Assembly: GCA_003669605.1 (NCBI GenBank)
Contig: QWOP01000025.1
Location: 1-64,000 of the forward strand
DNA from: Planctomycetota bacterium
Lineage (GTDB): Bacteria > Planctomycetota > Planctomycetia > Pirellulales > UBA1268
Direction: 5' to 3'
Length of the DNA: 64,000 bases
Shown: positions 43,727-52,880 of the stretch, piece by piece
Position numbering within the stretch: the first letter of the stretch is position 1
How the letters are laid out: each line of letters begins with the position of its first letter
Made by a program: the position numbers and the translations under genes
The notes under the pieces: model-generated
Database searches by the model: none
The model's input: the letters and a program-made list of their open reading frames with translations, nothing else
What the model was told of the DNA's origin: nothing

Positions 43727-45472
43727 ATGGCTCTTCCTGGGACCTCCGCGGACCATCAGGACCGTTCCGTGACCCCCTCCGACCTGCCGACGATCCTCGA
43801 GCAACTCACGGCCGGCGCTGCCCGGTGGGCCGCCATCGATCCGCGTTCCCGTGCCGAGATCGCCCGCCGGACAGCCTGTGCCACGGTGGCGGTGGCTCGG
43901 GCCTGGGCGGACGCGGCGGTGGAAGTGAAGCAGGCGCCAGGGAACGGGCCATCGCGTGCCGAGGAGATTGCCACCGGGCCGATGGGAACGGCGCGGCTGT
44001 GCCTGCTCACCGCCCGGTCACTCCTCGACATCGACCGCTCCGGCACACCGGGAACGGCATCCCCCCCGCGCGTCCTCCATCCGGGCCGCCGCAGCGTGGC
44101 CGGCACGCCGGCGCCGCTGATTGGGCTCGATGTGTTGCCGGCTCGCGGCCCTTCCGGCACGCTCTACGATCCGCTCATCCACGGCGGGCTGCGGGCCACC
44201 ATCCGCTGCCATGATCCCGGCGGCCCAGCGGCTTTCTTGAAATCGTGGCAGCACGAGGCGGACCAGCGTCCCCGCGGTGGGGGCGTGAGCCTGGTGCTCG
44301 GCGCCGGCAACGTCACCGGGCTCGGTCCCGCCGATGTCCTTTGCCAGGTCTTCGAGCATGGCCGCGCCGCACTCCTCAAACTCCACCCGCTCCAGTCCTC
44401 GCTGGAGACTGTGTTCACGGTGGCTCTGGCCCCGCTGATCGAGGCGGGGCTGGTGGCGATTCTCAGCGGAGGCGCCGACGTTGCCCGCTCGGCGATCGCC
44501 GCCCCACAGCTGACGCACGTGCATGTCACCGGCGGCCGGGCGACGTACGAGGCGATCCTCTTCGGCGGTCCGCGGCCATCCGGCCCTGCCCCCCAGCCGC
44601 GGCTCACTCAATCGATCAGCTGTGAGTTGGGGAATGTGACCCCCTGGTTCATTCTGCCGGGGAGGTATTCAACGGCGGAGCTCGCCTTTCAGGCAGACCA
44701 GCTCGCAGCCTCGATCATCAACAACACCTCCTTCAACTGCATTGCCACGAAGGTCATCGTCACGTGTCGCTCCTGGGAGCAGCGCCAGGCGTTTCTCGGC
44801 TTGGTACAGCGGCGGCTGGCCTCACTCCCTCCCCGTCCGGGCTGGTATCCAGGGGCTGCCGCAGTCTGGTCGGAGGCCACCGGCCACGCTTCTCCCGCCG
44901 ACGGCACACTTCCGTGGAGCGTGGTCTGTGGAGTTGATCCGGCCAGAGATGGCCGGCTGTTGGAGCGGGAATGGTTTGTTCCAGTGGTGGCCGAAGTGCC
45001 CCTCGATGCCGGCACCCTTGCTGAGTTCTGCAGTCGGGCCCTCGGGCTCTCGCATCGACTCCCGGGATCGTTGGCCGCGAGCGTGACGATCCCCTCCGGC
45101 CTTCCGGAAACGGCGCGGCTGCATGCCGAGCAGTTGGTCGATCACCTCGCCTTCGGAGTGGTGGCGGTCAATACGTGGTCGGCGCTGGCGTATTCGCTGG
45201 GGAACGTGCCTTGGGGGGGATTCCCCGGTGCGACCATGCTAGAGCCGAAGAGTGGTATCGGCTTCGTCCACGATCCGCTGCTGCTGCCGCTGGTCCACAA
45301 CTCCGTGATTCGGGCGCCGTTGTGGAGCGCACTGCGGCCGCCATGGTTTGCCTGGCATCGTTCCGGCACCCGCCTAGCGCAGGGCGTTGTCGATCTCTAC
45401 GGCCGGTGTGCCGCCGGCCAGAATTGTTTGGGAATACTCCTGCGGATGTTCCCGGAGGTCCTCCGCGGATAG
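43727..45472 (+). CDS. Aldehyde dehydrogenase superfamily protein, atypical
   Basis: A 581-aa protein with the aldehyde dehydrogenase fold: a nucleotide-binding region around SLVLGAGNVTGLGPADVLCQ, then THVHVTGGRATYEAILFGG, then SCELGNVTPWFI, and the probable catalytic Cys338 in NTSFNCIATKVIV. The usual glycine-rich NAD motif and the glutamate site are altered compared with standard family members, so it could be an acyl-CoA reductase-like or other divergent branch. I took ATG 43727, but GTG 43769 has a better ribosome site (AGGA at 43758-43761) and would remove 14 residues. No signal peptide. It follows mnmE by 59 bases and is convergent with the helicase gene. The natural substrate cannot be told. 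Confidence 0.78.
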   Translation: MALPGTSADHQDRSVTPSDLPTILEQLTAGAARWAAIDPRSRAEIARRTACATVAVARAWADAAVEVKQAPGNGPSRAEEIATGPMGTARLCLLTARSLLDIDRSGTPGTASPPRVLHPGRRSVAGTPAPLIGLDVLPARGPSGTLYDPLIHGGLRATIRCHDPGGPAAFLKSWQHEADQRPRGGGVSLVLGAGNVTGLGPADVLCQVFEHGRAALLKLHPLQSSLETVFTVALAPLIEAGLVAILSGGADVARSAIAAPQLTHVHVTGGRATYEAILFGGPRPSGPAPQPRLTQSISCELGNVTPWFILPGRYSTAELAFQADQLAASIINNTSFNCIATKVIVTCRSWEQRQAFLGLVQRRLASLPPRPGWYPGAAAVWSEATGHASPADGTLPWSVVCGVDPARDGRLLEREWFVPVVAEVPLDAGTLAEFCSRALGLSHRLPGSLAASVTIPSGLPETARLHAEQLVDHLAFGVVAVNTWSALAYSLGNVPWGGFPGATMLEPKSGIGFVHDPLLLPLVHNSVIRAPLWSALRPPWFAWHRSGTRLAQGVVDLYGRCAAGQNCLGILLRMFPEVLRG

Positions 45473-45508
45473 TCGAAAGTCGCCGACCGGGGGCTTTTCC
45501 ACGGGCAA

Positions 45509-47929
45509 CTAGCGGCGACCGCGGCGCTGGATTCGCTTACCACCAACAGGCTGCGGCGGTGCGTTTTTATCTGGAGGCGGCTGCTCGCTGAACTTCTCGG
45601 CTTGACCGGTGAGTTCGTAGAGAAACCGGCTGGGGCGGCCGGGACGGCTCTTGCCCCACTTCATCCGTGTCAGGCACATCGAGAGCATCAGGCGGCGACG
45701 GGCCCGAGTGATCCCCACGTAGCACAGGCGGCGTTCCTCGTCGATCGCCTGCAGCCCGTCGGCCAGCGAGCGGTGATGGGGGAGGATGCCCTCCTCCATT
45801 CCCACCATCCACACGAAATCGAATTCGAGTCCCTTGGCGGCGTGGAGCGTCATCAGCCGCAGCACTTGTGCCTTGGGCTTGTCCTCCTTGAAGCGTTCGG
45901 TCTCCTTGACGTCGAGCACGAGATCGTCGAGGAAGCCGCGGACGAGGCGTCTGAAATCCCGCTCTTGGCGGTGCTCTTTCTGGTGCTCTGCCAGAGCGTT
46001 GACCATCTGTTCGACGCACACCCAGCGGGCTTCGAACTCCGCCGGATCCTCATGTTCCTTTTCGAGAAATCGGCGGTAGCCAGCGGCATCGAGCATGGTG
46101 GTGAGGATGGCCGCGGCTTCGGGCATCGTCTCAGCGGCCCGGACGGTGAACAGTTGCTCCAGCGCCACCACACCCCCGACGGCTGCGGCCGAAAGGACTC
46201 CGTCGGAGCGCCGGCCGAGGAGTTCACGCCACAGGCTGTGCCCGGCCGACGACGCGGCTGTGCGAGCGGCGAGGATCGTCGTCGACGACAGGCCGCGGGG
46301 CGGCACGTTGGCGATTCGTGAAAGCGCCAAGTCATCGTCCGGGTCGACCATCATCCGCAGGAAAGACATCACGTCCTTGACCTCGCGGCGGTCGAAGTAC
46401 GACCGGCTGCCGACGAGTTCGTAGGGAATGCCGCGGCGGCGGAGTTCTTGTTCAAAAACCCGTGTCTGGTCGCCTGTCCGGAGGAGGATCACCGCCTCGG
46501 GGGGATCGACCTCCCGCTCGCGGATCCGGCTCTCCACATCCCCCACCACCCGGCGTGCCTCGTCGACGTCGTCCTGCGCCTGGACGATCTGCGGTGGAGG
46601 TCCTGACGGGGAATGCGACACCAGGGTCTTGCCGTGCCGGCGGGTGTTGCAGGCGATCAGCGTGTTGGCAGCGTGGATGATCTCCGGCGTGGAGCGGTAA
46701 TTTTCCTCCAGCCGGATGGTGATCGCCTTTGGCCAGCGCCGCGGAAACTCGAGGATGTGGGAGATCTGTGCACCGCGCCAGGCGTAGATCGACTGATCGT
46801 CGTCCCCCACCACGCAGAGGCTGCGGTGATCGCGGGCCAGTGCGGAGAGGATCCGCTCCTGGATGCCGCTGGTGTCCTGGTATTCATCGACGAGAACATG
46901 GTCGAACCGGCCGGCCTCGGTCAGTCGGACGTCTTCGTGGGTGTCGAAGAGTTCCTCGACGAGGAGGAGGAGGTCGTCGAAATCAACGGCACCGGCGGTG
47001 CGGAGGGCGTGCTGGTAGCGCCGGTAGCCTGCGGCGGCGAGCGTCCAGTGGTCCGGTGCATCGGCGGCGAGCGTCTCCATCGCGGCGTCGGGCCGGACCG
47101 CGGCGCTCTTCCAGCGGCTCACCCGGTCAACGAGGTCTCCCGGCGAGAGGGTGGTGTCCGGAACTTTCAGTTCCTTGAGGACCTTCCGGGCCGTCGACTC
47201 CTGTTCGCCACGGTCGATGATTGCGAACCGCTCCGGGTAGCCGAGTCTGGCTGCATGGCGACGGAGGATCCGTACGCAGAGCGAGTGGATGGTGGAGATC
47301 TCCGGCAGTTCGACCGATCGTTCGCCCCCCGATTTGGCCTTTAATGCCCCCTTGGCCCGGGCGAGCATCTCCCGGGCGGCCTTGTTGGTAAACGTCACGG
47401 CGAGGATCCGTGACGCCCTCGTGCCCCGCCACACCAGGTGGCCGATACGGGCGATCACCACCCTGGTTTTGCCGGTGCCGGCTCCGGCGAGAACCAGCAG
47501 TGGACCGATCGGTGCCTGGACTGCCTGGAGCTGGGCAGGATTGAGCCCGTGACCACCACTGCGGGCAGGTTGACGCGGTCCGGCGGGCGGCGCCGGTGGG
47601 AGGGCCTGCGGTGAGAGTGCCAACGGGGCCGGAAGGGGAGCGACGGGATCTGCCGCTCCCGCAGACGGCTCCGCGGGGGGATTGTCGGGGGCGTGCTGGT
47701 CGCCGCGGCCGTCGTCGTTGCCGCCAGCGAAAGGGGGGGTGTTCACCGGGAGAGTGCATCCATGCGGGGGAATCACAGCGCTTGGCGGTGCCGAATCCTG
47801 GGCCGCCGTGGCCGAACGGGTGGCGGAATGTACCACACCCTCACCCGCTGTCCCGCCAGATCGGCTTGACGCCCCGGACCGGTCCGTTTCTATTGGGTTT
47901 TTCCCGTAGACGGAAGGATTCTGACCCAT
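45509..47929 (-). CDS. UvrD/PcrA-type superfamily 1 DNA helicase
   Basis: ATP-driven 3'-5' DNA helicase for repair and replication restart. Motifs in order: Q-motif GLNPAQLQAVQA, Walker A LAGAGTGKTRV, Ia VTFTNKAAREM, Walker B VDEYQDTSG, III VVGDDDQSIYAWRGA, IV RLEENYRS, V LMTLHAAKGLEFDFVW, VI VGITRARRRL. The frame of 806 aa includes about 125 residues of proline-rich, disordered N-terminus before the Q-motif and a short basic tail (RIQRRGRR). Its ATG at 47929 shares bases with the divergent next gene's ATG at 47928, so the true start may be later, for example GTG 47836. The exact subtype (UvrD, PcrA, Rep) is not resolved. Confidence 0.92.
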   Translation of the reverse strand: MGQNPSVYGKNPIETDRSGASSRSGGTAGEGVVHSATRSATAAQDSAPPSAVIPPHGCTLPVNTPPFAGGNDDGRGDQHAPDNPPAEPSAGAADPVAPLPAPLALSPQALPPAPPAGPRQPARSGGHGLNPAQLQAVQAPIGPLLVLAGAGTGKTRVVIARIGHLVWRGTRASRILAVTFTNKAAREMLARAKGALKAKSGGERSVELPEISTIHSLCVRILRRHAARLGYPERFAIIDRGEQESTARKVLKELKVPDTTLSPGDLVDRVSRWKSAAVRPDAAMETLAADAPDHWTLAAAGYRRYQHALRTAGAVDFDDLLLLVEELFDTHEDVRLTEAGRFDHVLVDEYQDTSGIQERILSALARDHRSLCVVGDDDQSIYAWRGAQISHILEFPRRWPKAITIRLEENYRSTPEIIHAANTLIACNTRRHGKTLVSHSPSGPPPQIVQAQDDVDEARRVVGDVESRIREREVDPPEAVILLRTGDQTRVFEQELRRRGIPYELVGSRSYFDRREVKDVMSFLRMMVDPDDDLALSRIANVPPRGLSSTTILAARTAASSAGHSLWRELLGRRSDGVLSAAAVGGVVALEQLFTVRAAETMPEAAAILTTMLDAAGYRRFLEKEHEDPAEFEARWVCVEQMVNALAEHQKEHRQERDFRRLVRGFLDDLVLDVKETERFKEDKPKAQVLRLMTLHAAKGLEFDFVWMVGMEEGILPHHRSLADGLQAIDEERRLCYVGITRARRRLMLSMCLTRMKWGKSRPGRPSRFLYELTGQAEKFSEQPPPDKNAPPQPVGGKRIQRRGRR

Positions 47930-48776
47930 GAAGAAACGTTCGGCACGTCCCAGCGCAACCCGTCATCACCAGCGCCGTTTCGGCGAGCGGCAGATCAGCG
48001 CCGACGACGAGACGCCCGGTGTCCACGCGGACCGTCCGCTGCAGTTGGCTGGGCGCTCCGACGCCGCCGACGAACTCGCCGATGAGGTTGAGAGCAATGC
48101 CCTCGTCGACAACGCCACCGCCATCTACGACGTGATCCGCCCTTATACGCGGGCGATTCTCCTCGGTCTGGCCGGTGCCTTGCTGGCGGCGGTCGCCTGG
48201 ATACTCGTCTCCTCCCAGCAAGCGGCCCTCCAGTCGCAGGGTTGGGACGCCTATCTGGCTGCGGTGTCCAGCGGCGATCCTGCGGCGCTCAATGAAGTCA
48301 CCACACGCCATGCCGGCACTCCCGCTGCTGACTGGTCGCGACTGATGCTCGCTGAGATGTCGCTCGAGGAGGGGACGCAGTTGCTGTTCGCCGACCGCGA
48401 TCGGGCGTTGCCGAGGTTGCAGTCGGCCGTCGATCTGTACGCCGGCATCCTCTCCGACAAACCGCAGGCGATCCTGGCTGAACGGGCGACGTTCGGAATC
48501 GCGAAAGCCCGGGAGAGCATGGGGCAGTTGGACGAGGCTCGGCAGGGCTATGAGGCACTGGCAAGCGATTTTCCGACCAGTGCCCTTGCCGGCATGGCCC
48601 GCCAGCGTTCCAAGGCCCTGGCCGGAGACAGCGCCACTGAGTGGTACAGCTGGTTTGCGGCCCAGAAGATGACTCCACCGGTGCCTCCGGCTGCGGCGGC
48701 TGAAACCGGAGCGTCTGAAACTGGGGCGGATGCGGCCCCCGCGGCCCCCGCCGATGGCGCGGTCCCACCGGAGTGA
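47928..48776 (+). CDS. YfgM-like membrane protein with TPR-like repeats
   Basis: A 282-aa protein with a charged cytoplasmic N-terminus (about 70 residues), one membrane helix (about 76-96; ILLGLAGALLAAVAWILV), and a periplasmic helical part with TPR-like units (ALPRLQSAVDLYAGIL; QLDEARQGYEALASDFPTSA). It resembles YfgM, which sits beside the Sec translocon and works with periplasmic chaperones, but the match is only by layout. An Ala/Pro-rich tail ends it. GGAAGGA lies about 10 bases before the ATG. Its stop overlaps the pseudouridine synthase start by 4 bases (GTGA), so the two are co-translated. Confidence 0.75.
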   Translation: MKKRSARPSATRHHQRRFGERQISADDETPGVHADRPLQLAGRSDAADELADEVESNALVDNATAIYDVIRPYTRAILLGLAGALLAAVAWILVSSQQAALQSQGWDAYLAAVSSGDPAALNEVTTRHAGTPAADWSRLMLAEMSLEEGTQLLFADRDRALPRLQSAVDLYAGILSDKPQAILAERATFGIAKARESMGQLDEARQGYEALASDFPTSALAGMARQRSKALAGDSATEWYSWFAAQKMTPPVPPAAAAETGASETGADAAPAAPADGAVPPE

Positions 48777-49885
48777 ACTCTTTCGACGACGACAGCCCCG
48801 GTATCGAAGGCGGCAGTGACGGCGAGCGGTTCATCGACAGCGATGTCGTTTTACCGCTGCAAGTTCCGCCGGTGGGCCTTGGGCCCGATGCCCCAGTGCC
48901 GGCCGGGATTCCCCCCGCCGGCAGCGTCCTGACGCTGACTGTCGATGGCGAGGCAGCGGGCACCAGGCTCGACGTCTTGCTGGTGCGTCATGCCGGTGGC
49001 ATGAGCCGATCGGCTGTGGCCCGCGTCATCGAGGCCGGGACGGTGCGGGTCGACGGAGTCGTCGCCCGCTCCTCGCTCCTCCTCCGTGCCGGTTCGGTTG
49101 TCTGCTTTACCTTTCCTGAGCTCCCGCGGACAGGCCCCGAGGCGGAGGAGATCGCCCTGGATTTCCTCCATCTCGACGACGCGATGGCGGCGGTCAACAA
49201 GCCGGCAGGAATGGTCGTCCATCCCGCCAAGGGCAACTGGAAGGGAACGCTTGCCGGGGCGCTCAAATGGCACCTGGAACGCAGCGGTGGCCTCTCCGAT
49301 GTTGGTGGCCCGACTCGGCCCGGGATCGTCCATCGCCTCGATCGCGATACCAGTGGCGTGATCGTCGTCGCCCGCTCGGAGGAGGCACACCACGCCCTTG
49401 CGAAGCAGTTTGAGGAACGGACCACCGAGAAGAGCTATCTGGCAGTGACGCAGGGCGAACCACGGTTCGATCGCGATGAGATCGACCTGCCGATCGGGAT
49501 CCATCCCTACCAGCGTGAACGGATGGCCGTCCGACGAGACCACTCCACCAGCCGTGACGCGGTGACGCGCTTCGAGGTTGTGGAGCGATTCCGTCGCGCG
49601 GCACTGCTGCGGGTGACGCCGAAGACGGGTCGCACCCATCAGATCCGCGTTCATCTGGCTGCGATCGGCTGTCCGGTGCTCGCTGACAGCCTCTACAGCG
49701 GTCGTGGAAGCGTCGACCGCGCTTTTCTCGGTCTGCGGGGGGATGCCGCGCCGATCATCGCGCGGCAGGCGCTCCATGCAGCCAGTCTGGGGATCGACCA
49801 CCCTGTAACGCGGCAGCGGTTGCTGCTGGCAGCACCGCTGCCGGCCGACATCGAGGCGCTCCTGGCTGTCCTCCGCGCTGGCTAG
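48773..49885 (+). CDS. RluA/RluD-family pseudouridine synthase
   Basis: Converts specific uridines in rRNA (or tRNA) to pseudouridine. A disordered N-terminus of about 55 residues precedes an S4-like RNA-binding domain (GTRLDVLLVRHAGGMSRSAVAR), as in RluC/RluD rather than RluA. The catalytic motif is HRLDRDTSG, with nucleophile Asp190, and the C-terminal segment GRTHQIRVHLAAIGCPVLAD is typical. 370 aa. The start is GTG 48773, overlapping the upstream stop by 4 bases; another in-frame GTG or an internal Met could trim the unconserved leader. Which rRNA positions it serves cannot be told. Confidence 0.93.
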   Translation: MNSFDDDSPGIEGGSDGERFIDSDVVLPLQVPPVGLGPDAPVPAGIPPAGSVLTLTVDGEAAGTRLDVLLVRHAGGMSRSAVARVIEAGTVRVDGVVARSSLLLRAGSVVCFTFPELPRTGPEAEEIALDFLHLDDAMAAVNKPAGMVVHPAKGNWKGTLAGALKWHLERSGGLSDVGGPTRPGIVHRLDRDTSGVIVVARSEEAHHALAKQFEERTTEKSYLAVTQGEPRFDRDEIDLPIGIHPYQRERMAVRRDHSTSRDAVTRFEVVERFRRAALLRVTPKTGRTHQIRVHLAAIGCPVLADSLYSGRGSVDRAFLGLRGDAAPIIARQALHAASLGIDHPVTRQRLLLAAPLPADIEALLAVLRAG

Positions 49886-50002
49886 GCCGGTCGTCGGGGG
49901 CCATCGATTGCCGGGGTGCCTGGCATCCCCTATCCTGCCTAAAGAGCGGCGCCTTTGAAACGTGCCAGACGGTGCCTCCTGACTGGCCAAGGGGGTCTGG
50001 TG

Positions 50003-51085
50003 GTGGAACGCATCCCAAGACTGAGACGGTTGGTGGCTGCGGCGGGCAGAGCCCGGTGGGGCGTGCTGATCAGCCTGGCGGTGGTTCTGCTCGGTGGATT
50101 CTTTGCCGGGTGCAGTTGCCGCAGCGACAGCGACAAAAGTGGCCCCCCACGCATCGGTCCTGCACCGCAGCCGGTGATTCGATCGACGCCCCGGTCCACC
50201 GTCGGCAGTTCCACCGTCGGCGAACCCCGCCCTGCCTGGCAGCCCCCCGTTCCTGATTCCTTCCAACCGCTCCGCGAAGAATTGCTCGGACTGGCTCACA
50301 CCCTGCGCGCGGCGTGGCCCGACGCCCCGGAAGGGGTCGATCTGGAGGCCTCGATGCACGATCGCTTCGGCAGTCTCGACGCCGCCACACGCTGCTGGGA
50401 GGAGTGGCAAGCCACTCACCCCGATTCTGCCGAGGCCGAGTTGCGTCTGGGAAAATTCGCCAAGGAGCGTGGTGACGATGCAGGGGCGCTTGAACACCTG
50501 CAGGCCGCCTTCGATCGCAGCCCCGAGCTCCCCGGAGCGCAGGTGCTTCTCGGCGAATCATTGACCGCTGCCGGGCGTGCCAGCGATGCGGTGGCGGTCC
50601 TCTCCAGGGAGTTGCCCTCCACAGCCGGTAATCCCAACCGGCTCGCCCTCCTCGGCCATGCCCACCTGCAAGCGGGCAACTATGTCGCAGCCCGGGAGGC
50701 CTTCAATCGCGTGTTGGCAATCGATCCCTCGTACACCCAGGCGATCTACGGATTGGGCACAGCGTCTGCTCGCCTGGGCTTGGCGGAGGAATCGAAGGCC
50801 TACTTCGCAGATTTCGCCCGGCGGAAAGAAAAGAGCCTCGCTGCCGACCGGGCGACAGCCGTCAATCGGCTCGACGACTTGCCGGCCCTCCATTCGGCCG
50901 CCGCCAACTGGTATGCGGTGGCCGGAAAGATCGCGGCATCGCGTGGCGACATGGGATCGGCTGAATCGTATTGGCGGCGGTCGCTGGCGTTTGCCCCCGG
51001 GCAACGCGATGCCCGGGGAGGACTCGCTGAACTGCTCCGCAGACAGGGACGCGACACCGAAGCAATCCAAGTCCGCGGACAGTAG
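50003..51085 (+). CDS. TPR lipoprotein upstream of a CRTAC1 gene
   Basis: A 360-aa predicted lipoprotein: a basic start, one hydrophobic segment, then FFAGCSCRS as the lipobox. TPR-like units include GALEHLQAAFDRSPELPGAQ, YVAAREAFNRVLAIDPSY and GSAESYWRRSLAFAPGQ. GTG 50003 has AAGGGGG 7 bases upstream. The frame opens earlier, with a TTG at 49955, but that part is not signal-like. A CRTAC1-type gene follows 25 bases later, repeating the TPR-CRTAC1 arrangement found 20 kb away. The pair probably acts together on the periplasmic or outer face of the envelope. Confidence 0.8.
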   Translation: MERIPRLRRLVAAAGRARWGVLISLAVVLLGGFFAGCSCRSDSDKSGPPRIGPAPQPVIRSTPRSTVGSSTVGEPRPAWQPPVPDSFQPLREELLGLAHTLRAAWPDAPEGVDLEASMHDRFGSLDAATRCWEEWQATHPDSAEAELRLGKFAKERGDDAGALEHLQAAFDRSPELPGAQVLLGESLTAAGRASDAVAVLSRELPSTAGNPNRLALLGHAHLQAGNYVAAREAFNRVLAIDPSYTQAIYGLGTASARLGLAEESKAYFADFARRKEKSLAADRATAVNRLDDLPALHSAAANWYAVAGKIAASRGDMGSAESYWRRSLAFAPGQRDARGGLAELLRRQGRDTEAIQVRGQ

Positions 51086-51110
51086 AGTGATCCGCAGCGG
51101 GGGTACGACC

Positions 51111-52877
51111 ATGAGCCGATCAAGCGCTGCTGGAGAGAAAACGTGGAGGACAAGCAGCGGCTTGCCACAGGGGCTGCGGGCGTTGGTGGCGATCCTGGTG
51201 GTGGCCGCGCCGCTGCTGGTGGCAACCCCGGCGGCAGATCCGTCTGCGGTGCCCGGTCCAATCGCGTTCGAGGAGGTCTCGGCTGCGGCCGGGATCGACT
51301 TCGTCCACGATGACGGCAGCAGTGGTCGGCGATACATCGTCGAGACCGTCTCGGCCGGCGTGGCGACGTTCGATTACGACAGCGATGGCCGGATCGACAT
51401 CTATTTTCCCAACGGTACGCTCCTCCCCGGTGCGGAGGCGTCGGAGCCTTTCCGGACGCCCCGAGCGGCGCTGTATCGCAATCTCGGCGACTGGCGGTTT
51501 GAGGACGTGACCGTGGCCGCCGGGTTGGATGGGGCGGCTTACGGCGTCGGAGTGACCGTGGGCGACGTCGACGACGACGGCCTCCCCGATATCTATCTGA
51601 GCACCTTCGGCGCCAAGCGACTGTACCGCAACAACGGCGACGGCACATTCCGTGATGACACCTCCGCAGCTGGCGTCGGTGACGGCGACAAACTCGGCGC
51701 CGGAGTGGCGATGCTCGACATCGATGCCGACGGAGATCTCGATATCTATGCTGCCAACTACGTCCGCTTCTCGTTCGACAACCACCTCTCCCCGCGCCTG
51801 CGGGGGGTGCCGCTGTACCACGGTCCGCGCGACTACGAGGCTTGGCCCGACAGCCTCTTTCGTAATGAAGGGGACGGGCGGTTTGTCGACATCAGTGCCG
51901 ACTCCGGGATTGCCACGGTCACCGGCCCCGGCATGGGGGTCGTGTGTCTCGATGAGGACGACGATGGCGACAGCGACATCTTCGTCCTCAATGACGTGGC
52001 GGCAAACTTCCTCTTCCGCAACGACGGGAGAGGGCGGTTTGAGGAGGTGGCCCTCGGCGCCGGTCTGGCCTACGACATGTTTGGGCAGCCCAACGGCAGC
52101 ATGGGGGTCGATTGCGGCGATGTCGATAACGACGGCTGGCTCGATCTGTGGATGACCTCCTACCAAGGAGAACGCCCGGTGCTGTACCGGAACCTCGCCG
52201 GAAGCGGCTTCGAGGACATCACCTCCCAAAGCTCAGCAGCGGCCGGGTCGGTGCCGTGGGTGAAGTGGGGCGCAGGGATCATCGACTTCGACAACGACGG
52301 CCTCCGCGATCTGTTTCTGGCCTGTGGCCACATCAACGACACCGTCGAGCAGTTCGACGATTCCACCGCCTACCGCAACCACAACATCCTCCTGCGGAAT
52401 ACCGGTGGAAAGTTTGTCAATCTCTCCGCGGAGGCGGGACTGGAGGCGGTCCCGCGACGCAGCGCCCGTGGTGCGGCATTTGACGACCTCGACAACGATG
52501 GCGACATCGACGTGGTCGTGCTCAACTCCCGCGAGGCGGCCACGGTGCTGCGGAACCTCGACCGCGAACGGCGCGGGGTAAACCACTGGCTGGGGGTGCG
52601 GCTGGTGGGGACTCTCGGCAACCGGGATGGCGTCGGGGCGAAAGTCAGTCTCACATTGAGCGATCGGACGCTCGTCGACGAGGTTCACTCTGGCCGCGGC
52701 TACCAGGGGCACTTTGGCAGCCGGCTCCATTTCGGTCTGGGGCAGTCGGCTGCCGTCGATCGGCTCGAGGTCCGCTGGATCGGGGGCCAGAGCGAGGAAT
52801 TTGTTGTTTCGGCCGTCGATCGAGTTTTGACGCTCCGCCAGGGGAACGGACGCCACTTGAGTCCTGCCGAAGAGTGA
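51111..52877 (+). CDS. CRTAC1/ASPIC-UnbV family exported protein, second copy
   Basis: A 588-aa exported protein with a signal peptide (VAILVVAAPLLVATPAAD). The FG-GAP/VCBS propeller has many Asp-rich loops: DYDSDGRID, DVDDDGLPD, DIDADGDLD, DEDDDGDSD, DVDNDGWLD. The ASPIC/UnbV C-terminus is seen in GNRDGVGAKVSLTL, SGRGYQGHFGSRLHFGLG and LEVRWIGG. The frame is open far upstream inside the TPR gene, but ATG 51111, with GCGGGGG upstream and the signal peptide after it, is the likely start. It differs from the first CRTAC1 protein in lacking a lipobox. It is convergent with the glycosyltransferase gene, with 3 bases between stops. Confidence 0.9.
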   Translation: MSRSSAAGEKTWRTSSGLPQGLRALVAILVVAAPLLVATPAADPSAVPGPIAFEEVSAAAGIDFVHDDGSSGRRYIVETVSAGVATFDYDSDGRIDIYFPNGTLLPGAEASEPFRTPRAALYRNLGDWRFEDVTVAAGLDGAAYGVGVTVGDVDDDGLPDIYLSTFGAKRLYRNNGDGTFRDDTSAAGVGDGDKLGAGVAMLDIDADGDLDIYAANYVRFSFDNHLSPRLRGVPLYHGPRDYEAWPDSLFRNEGDGRFVDISADSGIATVTGPGMGVVCLDEDDDGDSDIFVLNDVAANFLFRNDGRGRFEEVALGAGLAYDMFGQPNGSMGVDCGDVDNDGWLDLWMTSYQGERPVLYRNLAGSGFEDITSQSSAAAGSVPWVKWGAGIIDFDNDGLRDLFLACGHINDTVEQFDDSTAYRNHNILLRNTGGKFVNLSAEAGLEAVPRRSARGAAFDDLDNDGDIDVVVLNSREAATVLRNLDRERRGVNHWLGVRLVGTLGNRDGVGAKVSLTLSDRTLVDEVHSGRGYQGHFGSRLHFGLGQSAAVDRLEVRWIGGQSEEFVVSAVDRVLTLRQGNGRHLSPAEE

Positions 52878-52880
52878 GTT

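Noticed and set aside
50577-51110. Upstream extension of the second CRTAC1 frame into the TPR lipoprotein gene
   Set aside because: It is out of frame with the TPR gene and lacks conservation; a signal peptide and ribosome site set the start at 51111.
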